NCBI GenBank assembly: GCA_028293305.1
Contig: JAQGPD010000445.1
Location: forward strand, 1-12,191
Direction of reading: 5' to 3'
Origin: Verrucomicrobiales bacterium
Lineage (GTDB): Bacteria; Verrucomicrobiota; Verrucomicrobiia; Verrucomicrobiales; V1-33
Length of the DNA: 12,191 nt
The translations under genes were made by a program, and so were the position numbers. The first letter of the stretch is position 1. Each line of letters starts with the position of its first letter. Positions 1 through 7,007 of this stretch are shown here, in pieces. Under the pieces are notes generated by a model. The model was not told the origin of the DNA. It ran no database searches and worked only from the letters and a program-made list of their open reading frames with translations.

Positions 1-2297
1 AGGTCGAAGCGGTCGAGGTTCATGACCTTCGTCCAAGCGGCGATGAAATCGGCGAGGAACTTCGGTCCGGCATCGGCGGTGCCGTAGACTTCGGCGAAGG
101 CGCGGAGCTGGGAGTTCGAGCCGAAGATGAGATCGACGCGGGTGCCGGTCCATTTCAGCTCCCCGGTTTTCCGGTCGCGGCCTTCGAAGGCGTCCTGAGT
201 TTCGTTGAGCGGAGCCCAGGCCGTGCCCATGTCCAGAAGGTTGACGAAGAAATCGTTAGTCAAAGCTTCCGGACGGCTGGTGAAGACACCGGCCTGGCTG
301 GCGATGGCGTTCGTTTTCAAAACACGCAGGCCACCGACGAGGACGGACATTTCCGGTGCGGTGAGGGTGAGCAGCTGGGCTTTGTCGATGAGCAATTCCT
401 CGGCCGGGATCGTGTAGCGGGCCTTTAGGTAGTTGCGGAAACCATCGGCGTAGGGCTCCAGGAAATTGAAGGACTCAACGTCGGTTTGTTCCTGGGTGGC
501 GTCCGTGCGGCCGGGGGTGAAGGGCACGCTGATTTCCTGACCGGCGTTCTTCGCGGCTTGCTCGATTCCGGCGTTGCCACCGAGGACGATGAGATCCGCG
601 AGAGACACTTTTTTGCCGCTGATTTGCGTGGTGTTGAAGGCGGCCTGGATGCCTTCCAGCTTGGCCAGGACTTTAGATAGTTGAGCCGGCTGATTAATGG
701 CCCAATCTTTCTGCGGGGCCAGGCGGATGCGGGCTCCGTTGGCACCGCCGCGTTTGTCAGAACCCCGGAAAGTGGAGGCGCTGGCCCAGGCAGTGGAGAC
801 CAATTCACTAACCGTCAGTCCGGAGGCGAGGATCTGGCGCTTCAGGGAGGCGGCGTCCTGTTCATCGATCAATGCGTGGTCCACGGCGGGCAGCGGGTCC
901 TGCCAAATGAGAACTTCGGCGGGGACTTCCGGGCCGAGGTAGCGTTCACGCGGGCCCATGTCGCGGTGGGTCAGCTTGAACCAGGCGCGGGCAAAGGCAT
1001 CGGCGAATTGGTCAGGGTTTTCCAGGAAACGACGCGAGATTTTTTCGTAAGCCGGATCCGCGCGCAGGGCAATATCCGACGTCAGCATGGCGGGAGCGAT
1101 GCGTTTCGTGGCATCGTGGGCGTGAGGCACGGTGCCTTCCCCAGCACCATTTTTCGGACGCCATTGGTGGGCTCCGGCGGGGCTCTTCGTCAGTTCCCAT
1201 TCATAGCCGAAGAGGTTTTCGAAATAACCATTGCTCCATTGCGTCGGCGTGCTGGTCCAGGTGACTTCCAGGCCGCTGGTGATGGTATCGCCACCGACGC
1301 CGGTGCCATAACTATTTTTCCAGCCAAAGCCCTGCTCCGCCAATCCGGCGGCTTCCGGCTCCACATCCACGTGCGACGCGGGGGCCGCGCCGTGGGTTTT
1401 TCCAAAGGTGTGACCGCCGGCAATCAGGGCCACGGTTTCCTCATCGTTCATGGCCATGCGGGCGAAGGTATCGCGGATATCGATGGCGGATTTCAGCGGA
1501 TCAGGATTTCCATCCGGACCTTCCGGGTTCACATAAATCAGACCCATCTGCACGGCAGCGAGCGGATTTTCCAAATCGCGGCTGTGGATTTTTCCATCGG
1601 CATTGTCGTCGGAACTAACAACCCCACCGTCCTGCGGCACGCCTTCGGAGCCGTGGGTATAACGTTTATCTCCACCGAGCCAGGTGGTCTCGCGGCCCCA
1701 ATAGACATCATGGTCAGGCTCCCAGGTGTCCACGCGTCCGCCGCCAAAACCGAAGGTCTTGAAGCCCATGGTTTCGAGCGCCACATTTCCTGTCAGGATC
1801 ATGAGATCCGCCCAGGAAATTTTCTTGCCGTATTTTTGTTTGATCGGCCAGAGCAGGCGGCGGGCTTTGTCCAGGCTGACGTTATCCGGCCAGCTGTTGA
1901 GCGGGGCATAACGTTGTTGGCCACGGCCGCCACCGCCACGTCCATCGGCGGTGCGGTAGGTGCCGGCGCTGTGCCAGGCCATGCGGATGAAGAGTCCGCC
2001 GTAGTGGCCGAAATCCGCCGGCCACCAGTCCTGGGAATCCGTCATCAAGGCCGCCAAATCCGCCTTCAGCGCGGCATAGTCGAGGGAATTGAACGCATCC
2101 GCATAACAAAAGTCACCGCCCATGGGATCGGACTTGGCGGAGTGTTGGTGAAGGAGTTCCACCTTGAGGGATTTCGGCCACCAGTCCCGGTTGGCGGTGC
2201 CGGTGGAGGGGGAGTGTTTGAATGGACACTGGCCGGCCGGTGCGGCGGCGGCGGCGTGGTCGATGGGGCATTTGCCCTGGGCTGCGGGATCGGACAT
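1..2297 (-). CDS. katG: Catalase-peroxidase KatG (3' end cut by window edge)
   Basis: Bifunctional haem catalase-peroxidase that removes hydrogen peroxide in the cytoplasm. Reading the minus strand from the ATG at 2297 gives 765 uninterrupted codons, ending in the family's closing segment (VMNLDRFD), so only a few C-terminal residues can be missing. Distal haem-pocket residues are Arg105, Trp108 and His109 (RMAWHSAGTYR). The proximal histidine is His296 in GGHTFGKTHG. The Trp-Tyr-Met adduct that gives KatG its catalase activity is conserved as Trp108, Tyr255 (LIYVNPEG) and Met281 (ARMAMND). The second, haem-free peroxidase-like half follows. The N-terminus carries two Cys-Pro motifs (KCPIDH, QCPFKH). 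The gene lies 102 bp downstream of furA on the same strand, the usual furA-katG order, so joint peroxide-responsive control is likely. No Shine-Dalgarno is visible before the ATG. Identity is very secure; the start is supported by family-like N-terminal sequence. Confidence 0.97.
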   Translation of the reverse strand, partial: MSDPAAQGKCPIDHAAAAAPAGQCPFKHSPSTGTANRDWWPKSLKVELLHQHSAKSDPMGGDFCYADAFNSLDYAALKADLAALMTDSQDWWPADFGHYGGLFIRMAWHSAGTYRTADGRGGGGRGQQRYAPLNSWPDNVSLDKARRLLWPIKQKYGKKISWADLMILTGNVALETMGFKTFGFGGGRVDTWEPDHDVYWGRETTWLGGDKRYTHGSEGVPQDGGVVSSDDNADGKIHSRDLENPLAAVQMGLIYVNPEGPDGNPDPLKSAIDIRDTFARMAMNDEETVALIAGGHTFGKTHGAAPASHVDVEPEAAGLAEQGFGWKNSYGTGVGGDTITSGLEVTWTSTPTQWSNGYFENLFGYEWELTKSPAGAHQWRPKNGAGEGTVPHAHDATKRIAPAMLTSDIALRADPAYEKISRRFLENPDQFADAFARAWFKLTHRDMGPRERYLGPEVPAEVLIWQDPLPAVDHALIDEQDAASLKRQILASGLTVSELVSTAWASASTFRGSDKRGGANGARIRLAPQKDWAINQPAQLSKVLAKLEGIQAAFNTTQISGKKVSLADLIVLGGNAGIEQAAKNAGQEISVPFTPGRTDATQEQTDVESFNFLEPYADGFRNYLKARYTIPAEELLIDKAQLLTLTAPEMSVLVGGLRVLKTNAIASQAGVFTSRPEALTNDFFVNLLDMGTAWAPLNETQDAFEGRDRKTGELKWTGTRVDLIFGSNSQLRAFAEVYGTADAGPKFLADFIAAWTKVMNLDRFD

Positions 2298-2399
2298 AGG
2301 GTGGTGTTGGAGTGGTGGACTGGTTGAAAAAATGGGTCGGGTGATCGCGGGGGAATGCTGGGGCGGGGTGGACGAAAGGGCGTCGGGGAAAGAGAAAAG

Positions 2400-2819
2400 C
2401 TATTGTCTTCCGGCAAGGCACGCGGGGCAGGTCCCCCAGTAAATGACTTCCGCCTCATCAATTTCATAACCTGAATTCGCGGCGGGATTCAGGCACGGCG
2501 TGCGCCCGGCGGCGCAATCCACATCCGTGGTTTTTCCACAGGTGCGGCAGATGAGGTGATGGTGATTGTCCCCCACCCGGTCCTCGAATAAGGTGGGCGA
2601 GCCGGCCGGCTGGATGCGGCGGATGATTCCCTTCCTGACAAGAAGTCCCAGAGCGTCATAAACCGCCTGTTGGGAAATCGCGCCGATGCTCCCGCGCACC
2701 GCCTCGGCGATGGCATCGACAGTGCCGTGCGGCCGGTCGGACACCGCGCGGAGCACGGCCAGGCGCTGGGCCGTCACGGGGATGCCGTGTTGGCGGAGGA
2801 GGGCGGCGGGCTCAGTCAT
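2400..2819 (-). CDS. furA: Fur-family peroxide-sensing repressor, FurA/CatR type
   Basis: A 139-residue Fur-family DNA-binding metalloregulator. The N-terminal winged helix spans about residues 1-80, with the recognition helix around SQQAVYDALGLL. The C-terminal metal and dimerisation domain holds a His cluster (HHH, 86-88), a CRTCG pair (Cys91, Cys94) and a closing CPAC pair (Cys131, Cys134), the usual structural zinc ligands. The stretches DVDCAAGRTPCL and DEAEVIYWGTCPAC match the pattern of actinobacterial FurA/CatR proteins, which sense peroxide and repress katG. The gene sits directly upstream of katG on the same strand. By analogy it represses itself and katG until oxidised; this is inferred, not shown. 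A transfer of the furA-katG unit between phyla is possible. Fur-type iron or zinc sensing is the alternative, but the context argues strongly for peroxide. Confidence 0.93.
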   Translation of the reverse strand: MTEPAALLRQHGIPVTAQRLAVLRAVSDRPHGTVDAIAEAVRGSIGAISQQAVYDALGLLVRKGIIRRIQPAGSPTLFEDRVGDNHHHLICRTCGKTTDVDCAAGRTPCLNPAANSGYEIDEAEVIYWGTCPACLAGRQ

Positions 2820-2840
2820 CGGCGGGCATCATGATCAAGA

Positions 2841-2877
2841 TTTGGAATGAGTCCAGAACTTTTATCTGTCCAAAAAC
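2841..2877. promoter_or_regulatory. Candidate operator upstream of furA
   Basis: An AT-rich patch in otherwise GC-rich DNA, starting 22 bp upstream of the furA start codon. It contains a spaced inverted repeat (TTTGGA at 2841-2846, TCCAAA at 2869-2874) and two direct repeats 17 bp apart (GTCCAGAACT at 2851-2860 and GTCCAAAAAC at 2868-2877). Its position suits autoregulation by FurA, and it could also affect the divergent cupin gene. No convincing -10/-35 pair was found on either strand. The role is inferred from place and symmetry only. Confidence 0.35.
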
Positions 2878-2895
2878 GTATTTTTTGAGCGTAGA

Positions 2896-2911
2896 CCACC
2901 CTGCCGGGTGG
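2896..2911. repeat. Short perfect hairpin between furA and the cupin gene
   Basis: CCACCC and GGGTGG form a 6-bp stem around a TGCC loop, followed by a GC-rich stretch. It lies in the divergent spacer, so it is probably not a gene-end terminator, although on the minus strand it is followed by a run that includes TCAAAAAA rather than T residues. It could be part of the cupin mRNA leader or a small extragenic repeat. Function unknown. Confidence 0.3.
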
Positions 2912-2994
2912 CGCATTGCCGGAGGCGGCGCTTGCGTGCGGAGGGTGAATGAATAGTGTCAGCGATCCAACCCTAACCGCTGAAAACAGCCTTC

Positions 2995-3453
2995 ATGACC
3001 ATGCCGGACTATCAACTCATCCGTCCCGAGGATATGACGTGGAGGTCGTCCAATCTCATGCGGATTCCCAACGCTGACATTTTGGAGCGGACCGGCAGCG
3101 AGAAGATGGGAGCCCGGCTGTGGCGCATGCCGCCGCGCAGCGCCAACACGCTGCACAAACACATCCGCGCGGAGGAATTCTATTTTGTGCTGGAGGGAAC
3201 CGGGCGCCTGAAGGTCGGTGAGGAGGTCCTGACCGTTCCAAAATATGGCGGGGTGTGGGTCGCCCCGCAGGCGTTGCGGCAGGTGTTCAATGATTCGGAC
3301 GAGGAGGTGTTGTGGTTGATTTTTGGAGCGCCGGAGGAACTGGAGTTTTTGAAGGGATCGCTCTCGGAAATGGATCTCTCCTTGATCTACCCCGAGGATC
3401 CAACCCGGCTGCCGGTGGAGTTGGCGGGTCATATTTGGCCGCCGCGTGATTGA
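2995..3453 (+). CDS. Single-domain cupin protein with altered second metal motif
   Basis: A 152-residue small beta-barrel (cupin) protein, probably cytoplasmic. Motif 1 is intact: His54-x-His56 followed by Glu60/Glu61 in LHKHIRAEEFYFVLEGTG. Motif 2 (GGVWVAPQALRQVFND, about residues 85-100) keeps the Pro and Asn, but the usual Gly is Gln92 and the usual metal-binding His is Arg95. Metal binding may therefore be altered or lost, which would suit a sensing, binding or non-redox role. The residues around the barrel do not identify a substrate. Two close start codons are possible, ATG at 2995 and at 3001, neither with a clear Shine-Dalgarno. The gene is transcribed away from furA and converges with the sheath-like gene, so any operon partner is absent. 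The fold assignment is secure; the function is unknown. Confidence 0.85.
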   Translation: MTMPDYQLIRPEDMTWRSSNLMRIPNADILERTGSEKMGARLWRMPPRSANTLHKHIRAEEFYFVLEGTGRLKVGEEVLTVPKYGGVWVAPQALRQVFNDSDEEVLWLIFGAPEELEFLKGSLSEMDLSLIYPEDPTRLPVELAGHIWPPRD

Positions 3454-3549
3454 TCGTGGAGTTCTGGCCACGGGTTGGCAAAGCCGGGAACAGGATGGGA
3501 CGGGGGCACCATTCCCATGACGCGTTGAGAGGCGGCAATGAAATGGTGG

Positions 3550-4944
3550 TCAACGGGTTCTGACCCGAAGGAATCGCCTGCCGGTCGTGATGGGAAAGGA
3601 AAGCCGCTGCCATGATCCGTCGCCGGTGAAATCCGTGCCGGGAGACCATGGGCCAGGATTGAGCGTGGCGGAGATTTCCGGAGTCTGGATGAAGCCGGCG
3701 GTGGTGGGGTAATAAATCTCCAGCAGTTGAGGCGAGGGCCGGAGCGCGATGAGCCGGGGCGTGGGAAGCGGCTGCAAGGGGTTGGCGGTGTTGAGCGTGA
3801 TTTGTGTTATTTGAAATTCCGATGGCTGCAGGACAGCCATGCCATAGAGGAGTTTCACGCGGTTGTTCGAGATGTCCAAGGCGCTGGTGGTGGTGGCATC
3901 GCAGCGGACGAAGTAGGCCTGGGCGGGCGTGGAACCGACGAGGGCACCGTCGTTGAAAAGTCCTTGAAGATGGGATTCCGCCTGGCTGCGGAGGGCGGTC
4001 CACAAGGGCGCGGCATTCGCCCCGACGGCGGCGGAGGGTGACAGCGTTCTTGTCAGGGAGTGGGATGTCCAGTTGGTGAGGCGATTGATAGGAGTGTATT
4101 TCTTTTCGGGATCCACGGTATTGCGCGAGCGGCTTCCGAAGAGCCGATGACCGCTGCCGCTGAAAAATCGGATGGGGCAGATGTGGGCCAGGTTCAGGGA
4201 ATCGGATTGCGCCGCACTGAGGCTGAATTCCACGCCGGTGCAGGTGATGGGTTGGGTGCTCGGGGTTTTCCATGGGCCGGTCGCCGCGTCCATGGCATTG
4301 GTGAGGGCGGCCACGGCTCCGGATGCGCCGATGGGATGGGTCGTGCCGCCGATGCCGGTGCCTGTGAGTTGGGCGCGGTCCACGGTCAGGCGGGGCCAGG
4401 TGAGCTGCGCGAAATCCAAATCCTGGGGCAGGCCGGCGGCCCAAGTGGTGATGGCGGCGGGGGTGGAGGCGGTGGAGGGAGGATCCAGTATAACAAAAAA
4501 GTGGCGCGCGGCGGCGAGAGGCCGCAGGGCTTCCAGGATGGCGCTGACGTCGGAGATTGGCAGCTCCGACAGCTCGGGCATCAGCAAAATGCCGCAATCC
4601 GATAACAAGGTCAGCAGGCCGACTCCCTGGAGATCCGGCAGGGCAAACCGGCCTTTCAGTGCCGTGGCCAAGGGTCGTGCGGGAGGCAGGCGGATGATTT
4701 CGGCGGAGGATCCGCCGTTGGCGAAGAACCACCGCATCTGCGCCTCCGCCGGCCACAGCGCGGCATTCCCGGAATCGAACGGCGTGGTGGCCACCGTGCG
4801 GCTCACCGTCACGGGCACCCCGACCGGGCCTTTCGCAAAATTCCCCACAATAACAACCTGGGAAACCGGCAGCCGCGCGGCCGAAGCGGGATGCAGTGCC
4901 AGCAAAAGCAAGCCTAACATCAGGGCGGGCATCAGGCCCGTCAT
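3550..4944 (-). CDS. Contractile-tail sheath-like protein with apparent signal peptide
   Basis: From the ATG at 4944 this gives 464 residues. Residues 1-22 form an uncharged hydrophobic leader (LMLGLLLLAL) ending in an Ala-Ser-Ala cleavage-like site. The next about 365 residues follow the order of phage and injection-system sheath proteins: VVIVGNFAKGPVGVPV (30-45), RWFFANGGSSAEIIRL (71-86), FVILDPP (150-156), RFFSGSGHRLFGSRS (259-273), DPEKKYTPINRL (278-289), LFNDGALVGSTPAQAYFVRCD (329-349, key residues Gly-Ala-Leu and Phe-Val-Arg-Cys) and QPSEFQI (373-379). About 75 residues then follow a proline-rich joint and end in GRRFLRVRTR, a tail style common in exported verrucomicrobial proteins. 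The frame stays open upstream, with an ATG at 5082 (510 residues, basic proline-rich N-terminus) and a GTG at 5310; none has a Shine-Dalgarno. No tube, baseplate, spike, AAA ATPase or spike-tip gene is nearby. Sheath homology is judged by eye. Export is inferred, and role is unknown. Confidence 0.8.
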   Translation of the reverse strand: MTGLMPALMLGLLLLALHPASAARLPVSQVVIVGNFAKGPVGVPVTVSRTVATTPFDSGNAALWPAEAQMRWFFANGGSSAEIIRLPPARPLATALKGRFALPDLQGVGLLTLLSDCGILLMPELSELPISDVSAILEALRPLAAARHFFVILDPPSTASTPAAITTWAAGLPQDLDFAQLTWPRLTVDRAQLTGTGIGGTTHPIGASGAVAALTNAMDAATGPWKTPSTQPITCTGVEFSLSAAQSDSLNLAHICPIRFFSGSGHRLFGSRSRNTVDPEKKYTPINRLTNWTSHSLTRTLSPSAAVGANAAPLWTALRSQAESHLQGLFNDGALVGSTPAQAYFVRCDATTTSALDISNNRVKLLYGMAVLQPSEFQITQITLNTANPLQPLPTPRLIALRPSPQLLEIYYPTTAGFIQTPEISATLNPGPWSPGTDFTGDGSWQRLSFPITTGRRFLRVRTR

Positions 4945-5322
4945 GCCGGCGATGGACCGCGCGGCATTGAAGCGGGGGCCGCTGTCGACGGGTTGGCGTG
5001 GGGTTGAAGGCGGCCCTGGCGGGGAGGCGGGCGGAAGGTTTTGCGGATGGCGGGCGCCGGAGGAGCGGCAGGGACAGTTCATGCTGATACACACGCCGGA
5101 AAAGCCGGCGGATTTCGGGGAATTTTTCCAGCGGCGAGACCGCGAAGTGATTCTGGCGGTTTGGCGGCTTTGCCCGGCGGGGTCCGGCCGGGCAGGGCGC
5201 CGGATTCGGTTGGAGTTGAAGAAAACCCGGGCTTCTGGTTGAATGCCCGGGGGCGGCGGGCGAACCGTCGGATCGATGCCGCCTTCATGAACAACGCGGT
5301 TCCGGCCCACCGTTAAAAGCCT
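4945..5322. other. Divergent spacer between sheath-like and propeller genes
   Basis: If the sheath-like gene starts at 4944, this 378-bp stretch separates two divergent genes. The sheath frame remains open through it, and 4945-5082 may be coding if the ATG at 5082 is used; that extension is rich in Pro, Arg and Ser. Between 5083 and 5322 the same frame looks non-coding (many Arg and Pro, no recognisable motif). The spacer holds two inverted repeats: CGCCGG/CCGGCG (5094-5099 with 5105-5110), 11 bp upstream of the 5082 ATG on the minus strand, and the larger hairpin at 5226-5251. No clear sigma-70 promoter was recognised. Confidence 0.45.
5226..5251 (-). terminator. Terminator-like hairpin in leader of sheath-like gene
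   Basis: CCCGGGC and GCCCGGG form a 7-bp perfect stem with a 12-nt loop. Read on the minus strand the stem is followed at once by TTTTCTTC, the layout of a weak Rho-independent terminator. It sits upstream of the sheath-like gene and downstream of no minus-strand gene, so it could attenuate a long leader transcript or block antisense reading from the propeller gene. It may equally be chance symmetry in GC-rich DNA. Confidence 0.3.
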
Positions 5323-6912
5323 GTGCGACTTTTCCTATCCATCCTTCCCGGCTCCCTCCGCTTTGATCCCAATCCGGTTCCGCAGCTGAAATTGTCCCGT
5401 CCTGCCGGCCCGGTTTCATCCCTTTTGGTGTTGGTGTTGCATGGCCTTCTGCCGGTGGCCCCCACCGCCGCGGCGGCCGCCGATCAGCCACAGTGGGGAG
5501 AGGCGTGGACGCGGAATCAGGTTTCCGCGGAGACCGGTCTGGCGTCTGATTTTGATCTGGAGACCGGTAAGAATATCCAGTGGAAAGCGGAGATCGGCAC
5601 CCAGACGCACTCCACCCCTATCATCTCCGGGGGGCGTGTTTATGTCGGCACCAATAACGGAAATCCCCGCGATCCGAAGCATGAGGGCGACCGGGGCGTG
5701 ATGATGTGTTTTGATGAAAAGGACGGGAAATTTCTCTGGCAACTGGTGGTGCCGAAACGCGTGGAGGACCGGTATTTTGATTGGCCGGACACGGGGATGT
5801 CCTCGCCGGCCACGGTGGAGGGCGACCGCGTTTACACGGTGACGAACCGCGGGGAAGTCGTGTGCTTGGACGCCCGCGGACTGGCGAATGGCAATGACGG
5901 ACCCTACCAGGACGAGGGCCGGCACATGTCCCCGGCGGATCAGCCGCCCATGGTTCCCGGGCCGCTGGATGCGGACATTCTCTGGATTTGCGACCTGACA
6001 AAGGAAGCCGGGATTTGGTCGCATGACGGTGCCCACAGTTCCATCCTCATCCGCGGCAATCACCTTTATCTGAACACCGGCACCGGCGTGGATAACACCC
6101 ACCGCCTGGTGCGCACGCCGGATGCGCCCGGCTTGCTGGTGCTGGACAAGGAAAGCGGCCGCATCCTGGCGAGGGACCGCGAAAAAACCGCTCCGGAAAT
6201 TTTCCACGCCACCTGGTCCTCGCCCAGCATGGCCACCATCGGCGGGCGGGATCATATCTTCTTCTGTGGGGGAAATGGTTTGGTTTATTCCTTCAATCCG
6301 CTGGATCCGGCCACGTCCGCCGGTGAGGTGCAAACCTTGAAAAAGGACTGGGTTTTCGACCCGGATCCTGACGCTCCGAAGCGGGAGGTTCATCGCTACA
6401 CGACTAACCGTCAGGAAGGCCCCAGTGATATTTTCGGCATGCCCGTCTATCAAAACGGCCGGCTCTACATCGCTTCCGGTGGGGATATCTGGTGGGGGAA
6501 AAATGAGTCCTCGCTGCAATGTGTCGATGTCAGCGGCGCCGCGCCCGCTTTGTTATGGAAATGTCCCCTTGGCAAGCACGTCCTGTCCTCCGCTTCCATC
6601 GCCGGGGATTTGGTGTTCATCGCGGATTCGGAAGGAACGGTTTTCTGCCTGAACGGCCGGACTGGCCGCCCGCATTGGACGGCGGAAATGAAGGGTGAGT
6701 TTTGGGCGTCACCCTACGTTGCCGACGGCCGGGTCTACCTCGGCACCCGGCGCGGCGATTTCCGGATCTTCGCCCTCTCGACCGAGAAAAAAGAGCTCTT
6801 CCAAAAAGACCTGCAATCCCCCATCAGCGCCACGGTCACCGCCGCCAATGGAGCGTTTTATATTGCCACCATGAAGGAACTGATTTGTGTCAGGAAAGCA
6901 GAACCGAAATGA
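5323..6912 (+). CDS. Exported PQQ-like beta-propeller repeat protein
   Basis: A 529-residue protein with an N-terminal hydrophobic segment (about residues 30-47, SSLLVLVLHGLL) followed by an alanine-rich cleavage-like stretch, so probably periplasmic. The mature part shows about eight PQQ-like blades of the pattern S-x-P/A-x-x-x-G-x-x-Y/F, beginning near residues 98, 160, 239, 299, 372, 422, 462 and 501, several closing with CxD/N and G-R/K-x-x-W-type turns. This is the propeller fold shared by PQQ-dependent dehydrogenases and by BamB-like scaffolds. No cytochrome c motif or vicinal Cys pair typical of methanol dehydrogenases was seen, so cofactor binding is doubtful. The GTG at 5323 is the longest start. 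A TTG at 5392 would give a more compact signal peptide (SRPAGP then the hydrophobic core) and may be the real one. It is divergent from the sheath-like gene and 95 bp upstream of the metalloprotease gene on the same strand. Confidence 0.88.
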   Translation: MRLFLSILPGSLRFDPNPVPQLKLSRPAGPVSSLLVLVLHGLLPVAPTAAAAADQPQWGEAWTRNQVSAETGLASDFDLETGKNIQWKAEIGTQTHSTPIISGGRVYVGTNNGNPRDPKHEGDRGVMMCFDEKDGKFLWQLVVPKRVEDRYFDWPDTGMSSPATVEGDRVYTVTNRGEVVCLDARGLANGNDGPYQDEGRHMSPADQPPMVPGPLDADILWICDLTKEAGIWSHDGAHSSILIRGNHLYLNTGTGVDNTHRLVRTPDAPGLLVLDKESGRILARDREKTAPEIFHATWSSPSMATIGGRDHIFFCGGNGLVYSFNPLDPATSAGEVQTLKKDWVFDPDPDAPKREVHRYTTNRQEGPSDIFGMPVYQNGRLYIASGGDIWWGKNESSLQCVDVSGAAPALLWKCPLGKHVLSSASIAGDLVFIADSEGTVFCLNGRTGRPHWTAEMKGEFWASPYVADGRVYLGTRRGDFRIFALSTEKKELFQKDLQSPISATVTAANGAFYIATMKELICVRKAEPK

Positions 6913-6936
6913 ACTGAAATGAGCTGAATGAGCTGA
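6909..6936 (+). repeat. Three tandem 9-bp units at the end of the propeller gene
   Basis: ATGAACTGA (6909-6917), then after one extra A two exact copies of ATGAGCTGA (6919-6927 and 6928-6936). The first copy includes the stop codon of the propeller gene and each unit contains further TGA triplets. It probably arose by replication slippage. An A-run and an imperfect hairpin (about 6951-6967, ACGG/CCGT ends) follow; the latter is too weak to call a terminator. Confidence 0.6.
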
Positions 6937-7007
6937 AAAAAAACCGAAAGACGGCGGAGCCTTCCGTTAAATCTTGACAGGCTGCCCGGTGTTGATGATG
7001 TCAGGAT

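Noticed and set aside
681..2327. 548-codon plus-strand open frame opposite katG
   Set aside because: It is antisense to a well-conserved katG, has no recognisable motif, and is explained by high GC at third positions.
3495..3518. Terminator between the cupin and sheath-like genes
   Set aside because: ATGGGA/TCCCAT is only 6 bp with a 12-nt loop and no T-run follows on either strand.
3287..5092. 601-codon minus-strand frame overlapping the sheath-like gene
   Set aside because: Composition is dominated by Arg, His and Pro with no domain pattern; the other minus frame carries the full sheath motif series.
4172..5242. 356-codon plus-strand frame opposite the sheath-like gene
   Set aside because: Antisense shadow; the protein shows no family features.
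3550..5310. Prophage or complete contractile injection system
   Set aside because: Only the sheath-like gene is present; no capsid, tube, baseplate, tape-measure, ATPase, integrase or lysis gene was seen in the window.
5416..6519. 367-codon minus-strand frame opposite the propeller gene
   Set aside because: Antisense to a clear PQQ-like propeller; no motif.
6974..7002. Sigma-70 promoter for the metalloprotease gene
   Set aside because: TTGACA is perfect, but the best-spaced -10 (GATGTC) is poor and very close to the start codon.
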